Source: Tetradesmus obliquus (taxonomy: Eukaryota > Chlorophyta > Chlorophyceae > Sphaeropleales > Scenedesmaceae). Taken from it: a DNA stretch of 64,000 nt. The notes beneath the pieces were generated by a model, which saw only the letters and a program-made list of their open reading frames with translations, had not been told where the DNA came from and did no database searches. Numbering within the stretch: position 1 is the first letter of the stretch; each line of letters begins with the position of its first letter. The DNA is taken from assembly GCA_030272155.1 (NCBI GenBank), contig CP126202.1:682001-746000 (forward strand), read 5' to 3'. Below, in pieces: positions 52,893-63,060 of the stretch. The position numbers and the translations under genes are program-made.

Positions 52893-55823
52893 CTGCCACC
52901 ACCCACGCCGCCAAGGCATGCCCCCAGCAGCCTTACAATGCGGGAGCAGCCCCTCAGGCAGGCACACAGCGCCACCTCTTTCAAGAATGCATCCAGTACC
53001 GCAGGCTCTTCTGTGTCAACAGTCAGCAGCTTCACGGCAACCTGCAGCACAGCAGATAAGCAAAGGGCAGCAGGCTTCAGGTAGGAGCTTGCCAGTATGA
53101 CTGTGCTATAGAGACGGGTGTTGACAGCGGTGTGATAACATGGTGGTCAGTAGTAGCACAAGCACAGCGCAACTGTTGAGGAAGGCATCCAGAACAGCAG
53201 CCGCTGCCGGATCCCATGCGCACCCTCCTGCCGCGCCAAGTAGCCTGTCGCGCCAAACAGTCTCGTGCACAGTGCCAAAGCCGCTCCTTGCCCAATAATC
53301 TGCGTAGTTTAGGCTGGATCTCTGCCGCAATGTCCACACACGGACCATACAAAGTGCACACAAAGTGCACACAACGCCCTCACTGCAGAAACCACCACCA
53401 CTGATCACCGAAGCACAGCCTCTGCCAGATCCCATGCCCACCTTCTTGCCGCGCCAGGTGGCCTCATACACGGCACCAAAGCCGCCCCGCCCCAGCAGCT
53501 TTCCTAGGTGTGGCTGGATCTCTGCTGCAAAGTCCACATTCAGGGGAATGGGCGGGCCCACAGGGGGCCGCAGCACCCCTCCTGTTTCCATTAGAGCCTT
53601 ATAAAAGCTGCGCGAAGAGGAGCAGTCAGCAGCAGCAGCACCAGGGGGGCACGGTGGCTGCTGCTGCTGCTGCCGCTGGCTGCTGGTGCCAGCAATCGCT
53701 GCACTGATTGCTGCTGCTGCCGCCTCGACAGCAGCAGCGCCGGCGCCGGCAAACACCGGAGCGGCAGCAGCTGTGGCACACATTGCTGCCGTCCCCTGCT
53801 GCTCCTGGATGGGGTTTAGGGCAGCAGGGTTTAAGATTTTGGTGGGGTTTTGGCGCTGATCTGCTGCTGAGTGCTGTTGTGTCAGCAGTGAGTCCAGCAG
53901 GTCTTCTGCTGCAAATGCGTCATCACTCAGGCGGCCGTTCCATGTGGCATGCCTGCAAGCAGCAGCGGCAGCAGCAGCACAAACAGGTGAGGAAAGGACG
54001 GATCAAAGCGCCAAGGTCGTGTTGCAAAAGCGTATTCAAAGCGCCAAGGTCGTGTTGCAAAAGCGTATTCACTGAAGCGGCCGTTCCATGTTGCGTGCCT
54101 GCAAGGGGCATAGCAGAACGACAAGCACAGTGAGGTTACAGGCAGTGGGGAGCTTGAGCAATCCACGGCAGGCAACACTTGTTCAGTCCCTTGGGGGCGG
54201 CAGAGACTCAGCACGCCTTGCCACACTCCAACTCCTTTCCAAGCATGCAAAGCACCAGCCCACCAGCCCACCAGCCCACCAGCCAGTACAACAGCAGCGA
54301 CAGCACCCTACCAGCTCACCAATCATGCCAGCACAACTAGTTGCATAACCCAAGATGCCCTCACCTTTTCACGTAGCCTTCTGCATGCTTGGTGCTGCTG
54401 CTGCGGCTGCGGCTGCGGCTGCTACTGCTGCTGCTGCTTCCAGAGCCACCAATCGCCACAGCAGCACAGCCGCTGCTGCTGCTGCTGCCTACACAGCCAC
54501 TGCTGCTGCTACAGCTGCCCCTGCCCTCAACAGCAGCTGGCCTCTGCAGCCCCTGCTGCAGCTGCTGCAGCTGCTGCTGCTGCTGCTTGTGCACCTGCTC
54601 AATCGCCTTGCTCAGCAATTGCTCTGACAGTGTTGCCCCTCTGTGCCTCACCATGCACAGCAGCTGCGGCTGCTGCTGCTGATAAACAAACGCCAGCTGC
54701 TCTGGAGCCAGCACATCGCTGTAGACCGGAGCACTATATGCATCAAGTAAACAACCAGCTGCTGCTGCTGCTGCTGCTAGAGGGTTGAGCTGCCACTGAC
54801 TGGAAGATTGCTGCTGCTGCTGCTGCCACGAGGGGTCAGCTGCCGGCTGCTGCTGTTGGATACCCCCAGCATCAGCAGCAAATGTAACACCTGCTGCAGC
54901 ACAGCTGGCAGCGCTCCTGCTGTCACTGCAGCTGCTGCTGTAGCCTGACGTCTGTTCGCCAGTTGCTGCTGCTGCTGCTGAGCTGTCACTTTCAGATGCA
55001 CTAACAGTGCAAGATCGCTGCACCAGCTGTATACAGTGCAGCTCACCTGCTGCTGCAGCAGGGGGTGCCATCAGGGCATGCTGCAGCAGCAAGCCATCCC
55101 TTGGACTGCTGCCAGCTGCTGCAGCAGCAGCAGCGGCAACACTGTCTGGATGTAAGGCAGTGTCATTCCGAGCCCGCGACAGCTGCTGCTGCTGCTGCTG
55201 CTGCAAGCTACTGTTTTCATCTGCGCTGCTGCCTCTCCAGCACAGCCAACCACTGCTGCTGCTGCCGACCCCTGCCTTCCCGTTCTCTGCTGCATCAGCA
55301 CCCACATAACAGCTGTCACTAAAACCCGCATGTCGCCGAGCCCTAGGGCTTAACAGAGCCGTAAACCCAAGGCCTGGACCCCAGCTGCTGCCGTTGCTGC
55401 GCTGACCAGCACCTATCAATGGCTGCTGGTGCTGGTCATTCGGCCTCCCAGCTGCATAGCCACCTATGCCAAACACTACTGCTGCTGCTGCTGCTGCTCC
55501 TGGTGTGTCCTGATCTGGTGCGAGCGGGGCTGGCATGCTGCTGCTGCCGTCGCAGCTGGCGCTGCTGCCAGCACTCGCATTGCGCCTAATCTCATGCTTT
55601 GCCCAACGCAGTGTGACGTACAGTGCAACTGCAGATGCCAGTGTCAGCACAGGTAGGGCAACAATCAGTGCCACCATGTAGCCCTGCAGCTGTTGACTAC
55701 CCCCACTGCTGCTGCTGCTGCTGCTGCTGCTGGCCGCGCCCTGCGGCGCAGCATTGATAGCTCCTGTTGCTGCGGGAGCTGCAGTAACAGCAGCAGGAAT
55801 TGCAGGATCCCTGGTGGCACCAG

Positions 55824-55854
<31 letters not shown>

Positions 55855-58800
55855 GCCTGCTGTGCCGGCTGCCAGAGAGGAGAAGCGCTGCTGCCAGTCT
55901 TGGGGTGGTGTGCTCGACAGCTGGCTGGACCCGAAGCAGCAGTAGAGCATGTCAACACCACAGACCAGATCTCCGTTGGCATTGCGCTGCAAACAGCGGC
56001 AGCACCAGCAGCAGCAGTACATAGGCGGAAGCAGCAGTAGCGCATGTCCACACCACACACCAGATCTCCGTTGGCGTTGGGCTACAGGCAGCAGCAGCAG
56101 TACATCATCATCAGCAGCAGTACACATGCGGAAGAAGCAGTAGAGCATGTCCACACCACAGACCAGGTCCCCGTTAGGGTTGTGATGTGCACAGTAGCAG
56201 CAGTGTCACAAGCAGCGATGAACGATGTCAGTATGTCACATACTAGCAGTGCTAGTCAGCTGATGTCCCAGACCACATGTGATGTGTCTACGACATATGG
56301 GTCCCACTCATCCATTTAACTATAATCTTCACGTTGTCAGGACCGCAGCATGATCAGCATGAAACCAAAGCAAGGGAGCTGCGGAGTGAGAGCGGGCGAG
56401 TTTGTGCAGACACGTTTCACAGCCTGACGTTCCCACCCCTGCAGTCCCAAACCACAGCCAGATGTGCCCAGACGGTATGCGGTGTGGACATGCTCTACTG
56501 CTTCTTCCGCATATGACTGTTGAACACTCACCTGGCAGTAGCTCCCTGGCGGGTAGACGGGCGCAGCAGTGCTGCCGCTGCTGCTGGCCCCTGCTGGCGC
56601 GCCACCAGACGGCTTGTTGACCGCAGCCTGCAGCAGTAGCATACAGACAAACAGTACAGCACAGCACAGCACAGGCACAGCTAGGCCTTCACTCACATGC
56701 CGGGGTCCTGCAGACGCGTACACAGAAGCAAAGGATGGTCACTGCTTCCTCAATGCCCGCTGGTGCCTACAAGCTCCTCGACACAGATCTCAGCTGCAGA
56801 AGCCGGTACAGCAAACAACAAATTTTCCATTGTCATCCGCCCGCCTTTCTGCCACTGGTGGGCTGCCCCAAGCCAGCCGCATCGCCCAGCATGGTACCGT
56901 AGGGCATGCCCTACCAGCCATGGCAAACTACCAGCGACGGCACCACACAGCACCACACAACACACACACACACACACCACAGCGCAGGTCAAAATGAAAG
57001 CACCTGGCACGCTGAGCCCCTTCCAATTCCATCCGTTCACCTTTTTTGCCACAGGCGGGCTGCCCCAAGCCAGCTGCCCCGCCCAGTAAGCAGGCAGCTG
57101 CGAATTGGCCTCACGCTGCCGCCTCACAATCGGCTTGCCGCTGCCGCCGCTGCTGCTGCTGCTGCTGCTGGGTACCAAAGGGGTATCTAGAAAGCTGTAG
57201 TCATCTCTTGCATTTATGTAGGAAAAGAATCTGCGGTAGCTCAGCAACAAGATTCCCTCGACACCCTCAAGCGGCACGATCTGCTGCTGCTGCTGCTGCT
57301 GCTTCCGCTGCTGCTGCAGCAGCAGCTGTTCAGTAATGAAGGTTGCTGCTGCGCTGCTGTTGGCAGCAGTGCCATTTGGCAGCAGCAGCACACGGGGCTT
57401 GTCTTGCTGCTGCGGGAACCAGATGTTGAGCACGAAGCGCGCCCCGAAGACGTCGAACAGCCCATCAGAAACACTCCAGGCAATGCCTCCGCAGCCTGAT
57501 GCAGCAGCAGCAGCAGCAGCAACAGGGGGTCGCAACATCGGCAAAACACCGTGTTAAGCGAGCGTCAAAAAGTGTGCAGGCTGTGCGGTTGCAAGGACAC
57601 ACATGGTCTTGCTGCTGCTGATTGTTCTGGCACGTGCTTTCCTGCAAGTCTCTCTTGGCGCTGCAGCTGAGCAGCAGGAGCAGGAACGCACACAGCACTG
57701 CTGCACACTTATTGGAAAGAATACTTGCATGTGGGACCTGGCACCAGTTAAGATGGTTTGAGCTACAACAGGACCAGCGCATGGTCTTGAGACCGAAAAG
57801 AAAGAGTAGCAGAGAGAAGAATGATGACTCACCGACAGCAGGCGTGGCATCGCTGCAGCTCATCTTGAACTGGGAAGCCACCAGCGCAGCAACCGCCCAA
57901 TCCTGCTGCATGGCACCAGCACCGCTGCTGCTGTTGCTGCTGCTGCTGCCGTCTCCTGCTGCCAGTGCTGCTGCTGATGCTGCAGTGGGCTCCTCTGGCC
58001 CTTGGAACCAGTATTGCAGCACAACTTGGTCCAGGAAGACTGGTGCAGTGCCAGAGGGTGGCTGCCCATTGCTCAGCCTGCGCAGCGCAGCAGTTGAAGC
58101 AGGTGCAGAATATGCAGGAGAACACTATGACGTGTTAGCTCCGCTGGCCCTTGCAACCAGTTCTGCAGGCGGAATTGGTCCAGGAAAAGTGGTGCAGTGC
58201 TGGAGGGTGGCTGCCTGTTGCTCAGCCTGCACAGTGAAGCAGTAGAAGTAGGTGCAGAGCACAGGTTAACAAGACGATAGAGTGATGTGTGTGGTCCTTT
58301 CTGGTCCTTGGAACCAGTACTGCAGCACGATTTCGCACAGGAAGGCTGGTGCAGGGCTGCTGGCCGGCTGCCTGTTGCTCAGCCTGCACAGTGCAGCAGT
58401 TGGGGCAGGTGCAGCAATCACCAACGGTTGCATGCTTGTGCCAGCTGCCCCAGCTGTAAACTTCAATCCACCCACCTGAAGTAGAACTGGGTGTAGCTCT
58501 TTGCAAACACTACCCCATCCTCCCCTGCTTTTATGAACTCCACAGGCATGTACTCCACACACAATTGGTAAGTTCCCAATCCACAAAAAAACTGCTTTAA
58601 ACTCTCAAATGCATCCAACCCACCTGGATTAGAACTGCGTGAAGTTTTTTTGGCAAAGACAGCGCCATCCTGCCCTGCCTCAGTCAACTCCACAGGCAGA
58701 TACTCCACACACACAATCGGTAAGTTGCCAATCCACAGGAGCTACATTCTCAGAAGCAACCAACCCACCTGAAGTAGAACTGTGTGAGGTTCTTTGCAAA

Positions 58801-60333
58801 CAGTGCCCCATCCTCCCCTGCCTCTGTGAACTCCACAGGCAGATACTCCACCAGCAAATCCTTTGGCATCGCATCCGCAGGAAGCTGCGCCGCCGCCACG
58901 GCCGGCCACTGCTGCTGCTGCTGCTGCCCGTCCAGGCCCACCAACATCCCAGATGCTGCTGCTGCCCTGCTGAGGCCCGATGCATTTCCTGCTGCATTTG
59001 CTGCAGATGCCGGATCAGCGATAGAGCCGCTGTGCCGCAGCAGGGGCCAGCAGTAGTGGTTATTAAGGAATAGGGCCGTTGGTGGGGCCACGGAGAAGGG
59101 TGCTGCTGCTGGTGAGGCGTCTGCCTTTGGGCCTTTGCGGCCTACAAAGCTGAAGGTGGCTTCTGCCTGAGGCCCTGCCAGGCTGCTGTTGCCTGCAGGA
59201 AACAGCAGCGCATACGAAGAAGAGTGTCAGCTAGGCTGTGCCTTTGATGCAGCCCTGCGCTAAGTGAATCCAGCGCAGCGCGTTGATGTCTTCTACACCT
59301 CTGCCGCAGCCAGCTGGCCTGTATTGTCCGAAACATGAGCACGCGGCTTGTGCCGCCGCAGCTGAGATGGACATGATGCACACGCTGTGCCATGTGCAGG
59401 GCTTGCCACTTACTGAAGACGGCGACGCCCTGTGCTGCAGCCTGGTCTTGACCAGACAAGTAAACATCGGAGATGCCGTCGTCCCCAAAGACATCCCGCG
59501 GCTGCTGCAGGTGCTCCCCGGCGGTGAAGGTCCAGCCAAGCACCCAGCTGGCATTGGAGGGCCGCGCCTGCACAGCAGCAGGGTTGTTTCAATGTTCCGT
59601 GTTGAAAGCCAGTTGTTGGTGCAGGCAAGCACATGATGCAGGTGCTCCCCGGCAGTGAAGGTCCAGCCTAGCACCCAGCTGGAGTCGAGGAGCGTGCCTG
59701 CAGGGCGGAAGGGTTCCAAACATGTGTGGTGTTTTAGGGATTTGAGCTGGCAAGATGCAGGTGCAAGATGCAGGTGCTCCCCGGCGGTGAAAGTCCAGCC
59801 AAGCACCCAGCTGGCATTGCGGGGGTCGCGCCTGCAAGTGTGCAGCAGGGTTTCACGTTTTGTTGAGTTTGTCGAGGTTTGTAAAAGCAGCACCAAGATG
59901 CAATTGGATACAATGCAAACAGTTGAGCCCCTCACCTGCTGCTGCTGCGCTGTCACGGCCACATCAAACACGCCCACAAAGATGGGCACATCAGCCACGC
60001 CCCGCTTGTTGGCATCACCCACACTGGCGCCATAGTTGATAGTGGCAGAGCACAGCGCACCGAACGGCTGCTGCTGCTGCTGCTGGGTTGCGGCAGGGCT
60101 GCTGCTGGTCTGTAGCAGATGCCGGCGGCCACCTGGTCCTGCTGTGCCCTTTGCAGCAGGAGCAGTGCTGCTGCTGCTGGCGCCGTTTGGTGGGAGCTGC
60201 AGATCTGCGATGCTGACACGCCGCGTGCGCTGCTGCGTTTGTGCTGCTGCTGCTGCCGCTGCTGCATCGCCCCCGGCCCACCATGGCGTGTCGAAACTCC
60301 GGACAATGCGGCCATCACCTTCAGCAGCCGTAA

Positions 60334-60364
<31 letters not shown>

Positions 60365-60548
60365 AAGGAGGCGGCTGGTGTACGGTATGATACCACTGCT
60401 GCTGCTGCTGCTGCTATTGTTGGTGGCTGGATTGGCTGCTGCCTGCGGGATCATCCATCCCAATGCGGACAGGATCCTTGCACCCAGGGTGTTGCTACCG
60501 GCGCTGCTGCTGCTGCTGCCACCAATCCAGTGGGATGGATTCCAAGCA

Positions 60549-60584
<36 letters not shown>

Positions 60585-60895
60585 AAGCCAGAGACATCCT
60601 GCTGCAAACCCACCTGCCACGGCCGGCTGGCAGCAACAGGCTGGAGCGGCAGCAGCAGCAGCAGCAGCAGCAGCAGCGCTACTGCCAGCAGCTGCAGTGT
60701 ACTCAGCCTGATCAATGCATGTCCACGACTGCAGCCCTGCCTGATGCCGCGCCTGCTGCTGCTGCTGCTGCTGCCCGGCCTGTGGCTGTGGCTGCTGCTG
60801 TTGCGCACCAAGGTCCTGACAGCCGCGCCACTGCTTGCATGGCTACAGCGATCCTGCTCTGCCGCCCTGCTGTGAGCTTTCCTGTCAACGAACAT
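48398..60895 (-). CDS. Receptor-like TKL protein kinase with large ectodomain
   Basis: Read leftward. The first exon (about 60895) gives a Leu-rich signal segment. Ectodomain pieces follow: [14 protein letters not shown] (COBRA/CBM-like, about 59500), [21 protein letters not shown] (58830), [11 protein letters not shown] (58010), [16 protein letters not shown] (57430) and [10 protein letters not shown] (55950-56150). One transmembrane helix ([20 protein letters not shown], about 55605-55680) is followed by basic WAKHEIRR. The kinase has a [13 protein letters not shown] loop (53490), VAVKLL (53035), [12 protein letters not shown] (52450), DFGISR (52400), GTPNYMAPE (51715), [11 protein letters not shown] (51670) and [11 protein letters not shown] (51040). 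The tail to 48398 is poly-Ala/Ser/Gln and ends RKVSFAAEP. It should phosphorylate Ser/Thr in response to an extracellular or wall cue. That ectodomain and kinase belong to one gene is inferred from strand, order and the exon carrying the TM; the exact exon chain is not resolved. Confidence 0.8.
49943..50010. repeat. (CAG)n microsatellite, about 22 units
   Basis: Poly-Ala or poly-Cys depending on frame, in the kinase C-terminal tail region. A second run of about 17 units lies at 50190-50240. Confidence 0.9.
50485..51075 (-). repeat. Five copies of the kinase C-lobe exon end, about 127-bp period
   Basis: Bases for [23 protein letters not shown] plus a GTGCG donor recur at about 50490-50560, 50625-50690, 50740-50815, 50875-50945 and 51000-51075. 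The highest-numbered copy is continuous with [16 protein letters not shown]. The others are donor-side copies, each keeping a usable-looking donor. Confidence 0.9.
51095..51500 (-). repeat. Four copies around the kinase ERPALPP exon start
   Basis: Sense words for [16 protein letters not shown] behind an acceptor-like CAG appear at about 51105-51160, 51210-51255, 51325-51375 and 51445-51500, with increasing divergence. The lowest-numbered one is in the exon. Confidence 0.8.
52000..52050. repeat. (CAG)n microsatellite, about 17 units
   Basis: In a kinase intron, just outside the [16 protein letters not shown] exon. Confidence 0.9.
52255..52450 (-). repeat. Duplicated DFG-exon end of the kinase
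   Basis: [17 protein letters not shown] with its donor (52390-52450) has a diverged copy at 52275-52325 ([10 protein letters not shown]-like). Confidence 0.75.
53160..53605 (-). repeat. Duplicated glycine-loop exon of the kinase
   Basis: The segment for [29 protein letters not shown] (53425-53545) has a diverged second copy at 53200-53335 ([27 protein letters not shown]). The copy lacks the intact GXGXFG loop, so it is unlikely to replace the real exon. Confidence 0.8.
54004..54069. repeat. 33-bp direct repeat, two copies
   Basis: CAAAGCGCCAAGGTCGTG-containing 33-mer, immediately repeated, between duplicated copies of a kinase juxtamembrane exon end (HATWNGR at about 53930 and 54080). Confidence 0.95.
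55925..56175 (-). repeat. Three copies of an ectodomain exon start
   Basis: Words for [12 protein letters not shown](C/F)F at about 55935-55980, 56035-56080 and 56130-56175, spacing about 95-100 bp. The lowest continues into [17 protein letters not shown]. Confidence 0.85.
56474..56512 (+). repeat. Inverted copy of the ectodomain [10 protein letters not shown] segment
   Basis: GTGTGGACATGCTCTACTGC and flanks read in the plus direction, the reverse complement of the minus-sense copy at 56126-56160. It is the only junction copy found in inverted orientation. Confidence 0.85.
56725..57110 (-). repeat. Three copies of an ectodomain exon segment
   Basis: Words related to [10 protein letters not shown] (56735-56770; original at 57170-57210) and to [20 protein letters not shown] (57040-57090) with a copy at 56835-56900 ([12 protein letters not shown]). 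Copies are shifted in frame. Confidence 0.65.
57980..58410 (-). repeat. Three copies of the LQYWFQGPE exon
   Basis: Related segments at about 57985-58085, 58140-58235 and 58295-58400, about 150 bp apart. Each has a CAGCCTGCACAG-type acceptor side and a GGLEPVLQ-like or QYWFQGPE coding side. Confidence 0.8.
58480..58860 (-). repeat. Three copies of an ectodomain exon encoding EYLPVE...FYFRW
   Basis: Segments at about 58480-58570, 58620-58710 and 58765-58855 (spacing about 143 bp) encode variants of [21 protein letters not shown] with FYFRWV. The highest-numbered copy is the most intact. Confidence 0.85.
59480..59840 (-). repeat. Three copies of the [14 protein letters not shown] exon start
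   Basis: AGGTGCTCCCCGGC(G/A)GTGAA and flanks at about 59508, 59640 and 59773 (spacing about 132 bp), each with an acceptor-like end. The lowest-numbered copy is followed by the rest of the exon ([19 protein letters not shown]). Confidence 0.9.
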
Positions 60896-62612
60896 ATTTG
60901 GCTGCTGGTGTGCTGCTGAGAGGAACTGCCCTCATCCCACCAGATCTGCTTTGTGCTGTTGCTGCTGATGTGGGTGCTGCTGCTGTGGCTGTGCGTGCCG
61001 ACCCGCTCAGGCTCTGAAGGAGTAGCCTTGTGCTCTAACACGTTAGAAGAAATCAAAAGAGCTGCTGATGGGGGGCAACACGCTGTGCAATGCCGCTGAG
61101 CTCAGCTCCCAAGGTGCTTCCCGTTCACGGACGTCAGGCTGTCTGGCTTGCTTTGGCCTCACACGCAATGCGCAAGCTAATGCAATGAACCTGCCGAGTG
61201 CATGAAGCGCGGAAGAAGCTGGCTAGGACGTCACTGAGCTTGAAGCAGGCTTGAAGAGCGGTCACCCCCACACAGTGGCAGCCAGAATTGCACGCGACAC
61301 TGACGTTATGGCAGCAAACAACTACCTTCGTGCTCCTCCTCAGAATTGGGGGCTGGAAGTGCGTGATCAAGGATGGACGCACACCGTTGCCAGGGCTCCC
61401 ACTACTGGCCAAGGTTACCCCATAATTACCCCAGAAGTTCCTGCTTGCACGCACAATGAGGACGAAAGTCGAACAACTTAATCCTCAAAATATGGGCTTT
61501 TATATGCCAGCAAAAGGACGCGCAACCTCGTCAGACAGCACGTTCAGAGAAAGTGTCCAAGCTGCTCGCACACTAGCTGTACAATGAATTTGTACGCAAA
61601 GAAATGATTATGATAGAAAGTCTCGAAGTTGGACATATGTCTTAATAACCCATGGGACGGGGGCAGTTTCGTCAGCCCTTCTTGCGTAAACAACGCCAGC
61701 CTGACCTTAGGCAGGACTTGGGCAGCAGAGTCAGCTGCTCAAAATCGGACTATTGTACAAATTTGGCCGAACAAGAACCCTTCTGCCGCCATCGATGACA
61801 AGCGACACTCCTTTCGCATGAGTCATCAAAGTCATGATGCTGACCAGCAGTCCTGACACAGCCACCATGCATGGACACCACAGGCCTCAGAGGGTCACTT
61901 CATGCTCGAGATTTATGTCACATATGTCTAAGAACGAATTTACACATCCTCCGAGTCCTCACGGACCGCAGTGGATGCGAAACTGCACATTATGTATAAG
62001 AACGAAAAAAATGTGATGTGAAAGGTGCGTCATTACATCAACACTCCAGGTACTGTCGCGCTGGCAAAAAAAACGCATAGACAGCGGCTGAGCCTGAGCA
62101 CTGCATGGCATGCAACCCTGGACTGCTCTGGGCAGCTCAACCGCAAGCAGACACAACACGGCGCGCACCCTGACAACAAAAACACTACCTATATGGAATG
62201 CATGCGATCGACATGATCATGACCAGGTGATCCTGCAAGGCAGCGGTCTGCATCGCAACGCCAGCAGCATCGCTTCCTGCAACATCCTGCAACATCCTGC
62301 AAACATACCACCTGCCACACCACCACCAGGAAGCCCCCCATCACAGCACCGCCAGTCAGTCACAACGCACGATTGCCGCCGCCGCTATTGGCGTTGATGC
62401 TATGGCTTGATGGGTAATATGATGATGATGATTGCCAGGCACTCGAACACCATGACCCCTTCACCCAGGAAGCTGAAAGCAACACACCAGCAGCAGCAGC
62501 AGCACGCGCAGCTCTGCAGCAATGCATGCATTTCCACTGTCCTGCAGTAGTTCTAGTTGAGCTATCCATCAATTGATCACACACTGCTGCCGCTGCTGCT
62601 TGCAAACTGCTG
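60896..62612. other. Intergenic stretch, no gene recognised
   Basis: Between the start of the receptor kinase (reads left) and the 3' end of the S1P lyase gene (also reads left). Lower in CAG runs than the rest. No protein or RNA family seen. Part of 62440-62600 resembles 63130-63220, the 3' flank of the second terminal-exon copy. It should contain the kinase promoter. Confidence 0.45.
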
Positions 62613-62614
62613 CT

Positions 62615-62662
62615 TTACACGTACGGCTCTGCTGCCAACAGGAGCTGCGCCGCTGCATTACA
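62615..62662 (-). terminator. Possible TGTAA poly(A) signals of the S1P lyase gene
   Basis: TGTAA on the minus strand at 62615-62619 and 62658-62662, within 75 bases after the stop at 62688. Confidence 0.4.
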
Positions 62663-62687
62663 CCTCAGGCAATTGATCAAAAAGAAA

Positions 62688-63060
62688 TTATGGCGCCAGC
62701 ACTACATCCTGGTACGCCACCAGAAACTCCCCAATCAGCCCCCAATCAGGGCTCACACCCGCTAAACCATACAGCGGCGCTGACCCCTGCGCCCCTAAAC
62801 CCCCCGGATCCTTCGCCAAAACTGCCAGCGCCGCCTTGATATCCGCAATCAGCCCTGGCACCACATCCACGTGCTGCGCAGTGAAGCAGAAGTGCAGCGC
62901 AGCCGGCCGCTGCAGCGCATTCAAATGCCACCCCTTTTGCGTCAACAGGTCATTCAAACAATACACATTCAGCTTGGCAGGATCAGCGGCCGCAAACGCA
63001 ACCACTGAGGCATGCGGCTGCCCTAACACGCGAAGCTCTGGAAGCTGCAGCGCCAGAAAG
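62688..63060 (-). repeat. Second copy of the S1P lyase terminal exon
   Basis: About 370 bases nearly identical to 63260-63632, from LQLPELRVLGQPHASVVAF to the stop. It keeps an open frame with only a few changed residues (for example AKLN for AQLN, DIKAAL for DVKAAL, DWGLIG for DRGLIG). It has its own TGTAA signals downstream. Confidence 0.9.

Noticed and set aside
62688-63060. Separate second S1P lyase gene
   Set aside because: Only the terminal exon is duplicated; no upstream exons accompany the second copy.
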